Of a DNA stretch of 8,918 nt, positions 7,701-8,918 are shown one piece after another. The stretch is taken from NCBI GenBank assembly GCA_964580405.1, contig CAZOKM010000075.1, positions 1 to 8,918 of the forward strand. Direction: 5' to 3'. The position numbers and the translations under genes were made by a program. Position 1 is the first letter of the stretch. Each line of letters begins with the position of its first letter. The notes under the pieces are model-generated. The model did not search any database and was not told where the DNA came from. It saw only the letters and a list, made by a program, of their open reading frames with translations. Origin of the DNA: JAGTRI01 sp964580405 (GTDB taxonomy: Archaea; Thermoproteota; Bathyarchaeia; Bathyarchaeales; DTEX01).

Positions 7701-8050
7701 GTGATGATAAGCAGCTACCACCAACAAGATTCTTCCAAGCTGACATCGACTTCGATGAAGAAACTGAAAATGAAAGCCAGGAAGAGCCTTTGGAAAGCAT
7801 CCTTAATGAGTGCTTGGCGTTACCAAATTTCAAGAGAGTTCTTCTGAAGTGGCACTATAGGAGTAAAAAAGAGGAGTTAATCGATTTTTCGAACAAGCAA
7901 TTTATGAAGGAGAACTCGTTACTTTCCCCAGTCCTGATGCACTTGAGGCACGTAATGCGATTATTTTTCAATTCGTACCTAATGCAGTGTATGATCGAGG
8001 TGGCACAAGGAAAAATCGACAGGAGGCTAAGGTTGTTGTGGATTTTATAG
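4724..8050 (+). CDS. DUF4011 / SF1 helicase / Vsr-like nuclease protein, N-terminal part (frameshifted)
   Basis: First reading frame of a very large multidomain helicase of the kind found in prokaryotic defence islands. As read it gives 1108 residues. GTG 4724 follows an in-frame TAA at 4718-4720 and precedes the conserved opening of DUF4011, WKKYLLDLTRRNRLLYL (34-50). Helicase motif I is GPPGTGKS (330-337), followed by ILFVSEKMAALEVV (motif Ia region). A long helical, coiled-coil-rich insertion of some 500 residues separates this from motif II, DEASQ (969-973). Motif III is AGDDKQLPPT (992-1001), and WHYRSKKEELIDFSN lies just before the break. From F1060 (7901-7903) onwards the frame departs from the family and ends at 8048-8050 without helicase motifs V-VI. 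The true continuation is in the -1 frame (7903-8918). Codons are A/T-ending, in sharp contrast to the upstream genes. It probably uses ATP hydrolysis to move on nucleic acid and present it to the C-terminal nuclease; target and trigger are unknown. Confidence 0.88.
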   Translation: MFFEDNVLSKTNQITKDNTEFDKYLPVLENIELWKKYLLDLTRRNRLLYLTEQRAQRLVEIKSPNILQLMNNLVKKGHSLNFPIQNNIQSTLEKTISKGEVENEAGIRKGDIETNFSVNELQYHLYRLRREWLTWQEEQGIQTLFLSTGFLKWKDSQSPNDEYFAPIILIPVGLEKKSLDEPYTLTHIEEDIVVNPALQFKLKTDFGIDLPEISNDFDGEFVEQYLRQLEDIFRKSGWQVTHEARLGRFTYEKFVMYNDLTYHRNEACKHPIICELAKVPFDYHEESIQISDNIDDVTNPVSVFPILDADSSQIEVLLRARSGQNLVIQGPPGTGKSQTIANLIAQGLRENKKILFVSEKMAALEVVNRRLKATGLSFACLEIHSHKSDKVKVVQELAKTLYYAMNTNVELNIWEQYEKLIRLRDQLNNYVKELHTPRGKLGFSAFQVHGRLSKVLNAPKIEFVLPTTMATEVSFEYLDKLLEIISQVQLISHVFNNLVNHPWYGIEVKSENYSNLLFIDEIIGNINYFQDALSALQGILIKVTIEIGINTPTSFEETERLVKLLQLLSKPQPIVQNWLNFSISDLEGLIQEANIWNDRCLKLREQKDILNKKFNLKILTLPIRELLGKFSGDYRSTFRFIKSDYRQDLKTLKQYYVLNNNLSYENACHGLSTAETILIETEWLEQNHAKAVELFGHFYHNEMTDWDIIIHNLEWLKNVICLTNNVKLPQKIAELMLFPEKISQSGDNILNSITPIMNRISEVAEKFSSILVNFDIEGESYKTAPFPILLKWLRTKIHSEDLMDWLKYQRAMRNCQNVSLEDFIKTAKNNQILAKDLQETFLQRFWKCWLTEVYQESPILAEFTATSHEQIIQEFKNLDNKLKEVTIRIIQQNVKQAQPTADTATARESQMGILLREAQKRRRIKPLRRLFAEIPHIIQELKPCLLMSPLSVASYLGTSPFSFDMVIFDEASQIPPADAIGSILRSPQLIVAGDDKQLPPTRFFQADIDFDEETENESQEEPLESILNECLALPNFKRVLLKWHYRSKKEELIDFSNKQFMKENSLLSPVLMHLRHVMRLFFNSYLMQCMIEVAQGKIDRRLRLLWIL
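7901..7904 (+). other. Frameshift site: apparent one-T deletion in the helicase gene
   Basis: The first frame reads KQF-MKENSLLSPVL here, whereas the -1 frame reads YEGELVTFPSPDALEA, which is what this helicase family shows after HYRS...FSN..F. Adding one T to TTT (7901-7903) would give KQFYEGELVTFPSP without a break. The -1 frame is closed by TAA at 7864-7866 and the first frame by TAG at 8048-8050, so the shift must lie between them. No standard X-XXY-YYZ slippery heptamer in the correct phase is visible. Either a real inactivating mutation or a homopolymer sequencing error. Confidence 0.8.
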
Positions 8051-8918
8051 AAGATCATTTCAGAGAACAGAATTCCAACTCAAGTCTTGGCGTAATAACC
8101 TTCAGTATCGCGCAGGAGGAAGCTATATGGGAAGAATGGGAGCAAAGAAAGATACAAAAACCAGATTTAGAGGCGTTGTCAGAAATTAATCCGAGTGAAC
8201 CTTTCTTTATTAAATCCCTTGAGAAGGTTCAGGGTGATGAGAGAGATCGTATAATAATAAGCTTAGGTTATGGACATGATACCAAAGGTATATTATCTAT
8301 GAATTTTGGACCCATAAATCAAGCGGGAGGGGAGAAGCGATTGAACGTGGTAGTAACGCGAGCTAAAGAAAAGGTCATTTTAGTCTCATCAATTCTGCCG
8401 CAGGAAATTGATCTTTCTCGTTTATCTACAAGAAGTAGTGGTGTAGCTATGCTCCAAAAATATCTTGAATACGCTTATCAAGGTGGGCGTATGCCAACAC
8501 AAACGTACGGCGGTGGAGAACCTGAGTCAGATTTTGAATATGATGTGAAGGAACGGCTTGAGGCTAGAGGTTTAGATGTTGATGCGCAAATAGGTTGCTC
8601 TGGTTTTCGGATAGATTTAGCAATCAAGCATCCAAAGCAAAATAATAGTTACATATTAGGAGTGGAATGTGATGGGGCAACATATCATAGTCATCGATCT
8701 GCAAGGGATCGAGATAGGCTTAGGCAAGAAGTGCTGGAAAAATTGGGTTGGAGGATCTACCGAGTATGGTCTACGGATTGGATAAAGAATCCAGATAGAA
8801 TAGTGGATGATATTTATAGAAAAGTCCAAGAATTCACCGAAGAGAGGGGCATTCAAATCATAGATAATAAAAAAACCAATCTAGAACAACCTCATGAGGA
8901 CCTGCATAAGTACCAAGG
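7903..8918 (+). CDS. C-terminal part of the helicase: SF1 motifs V-VI and Vsr-like nuclease (open at right edge)
   Basis: This is the continuation of the gene starting at 4724, in the -1 frame, open from 7867 to the window end with no stop. After the break it reads YEGELVTFPSPD, then a RecA2-type domain with GVITFSIAQ, motif V SLEKVQGDERD (about 8215-8247) and motif VI EKRLNVVVTRAKEKVIL (8332-8382). From about 8521 it enters a PD-(D/E)xK-type nuclease resembling the REase_MTES_1575/Vsr-like domain: FRIDLAI with the catalytic-type Asp at 8614-8616, GVECDGATYH with Glu at 8665-8667 and Asp at 8671-8673, then RDRLRQEVLEKLGW and VWSTDW. A charged tail (KVQEFTEERG...) follows and leaves the window. 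The nuclease residues look intact, so the domain itself is not degraded. It would not be translated with the helicase core unless the frame is restored. Confidence 0.85.

Noticed and set aside
7895..7910. Programmed -1 ribosomal frameshifting in the helicase gene
   Set aside because: No slippery heptamer in the correct phase and no obvious downstream stem were seen. Splitting between helicase motifs would be an odd place for it, so an indel is simpler.
1..8918. CRISPR arrays, tRNA or rRNA genes, insertion sequences
   Set aside because: No regularly spaced direct repeats, cloverleaf-like segments, transposase motifs or terminal inverted repeats were found on reading both strands.

Overview
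The window looks like a stretch of archaeal chromosome or metagenomic contig. The evidence is AT-rich archaeal-style TATA elements upstream of genes, a GGTG-type ribosome binding site, heavy use of AGG for arginine, and gene content typical of archaeal storage-polysaccharide metabolism. I lean towards a Bathyarchaeia or other Thermoproteota-type lineage. That is only an impression from codon style and gene order, because there is no rRNA or other marker in the window.

Region 1 (about 1-4564) is GC-rich and holds a compact alpha-glucan block. A minus-strand GH57 alpha-amylase-type glycosidase starts at a TTG (1476) and runs off the left edge. A short divergent intergenic region (1477-1645) contains a strong TATA-like element. 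On the plus strand follow two different GT-B, GT4-like (glycogen/starch-synthase-like) glycosyltransferases at 1646-3067 and 3116-4300. A tiny winged-helix DNA-binding protein (4307-4564) starts six bases after the second glycosyltransferase ends. The simplest reading is a polymer synthesis and turnover locus with its own small regulator.

Region 2 (about 4565-4723) is a short, very AT-rich spacer. It has a perfect inverted repeat, several GATTAA/TTAATC motifs and a TATA box. It marks an abrupt change in base composition and codon use.

Region 3 (4724 to the right edge) is one very large AT-rich gene for a defence-type protein: an N-terminal DUF4011 module, a superfamily 1 helicase, and a C-terminal Vsr-like/REase_MTES_1575-type nuclease. 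The reading frame is broken by an apparent single-base deletion in a T run at 7901-7903. The first frame ends at 8050, while the homologous protein continues in the -1 frame to the window end. The composition break and the gene type suggest a horizontally acquired defence gene or the edge of a defence island next to a core metabolic locus.
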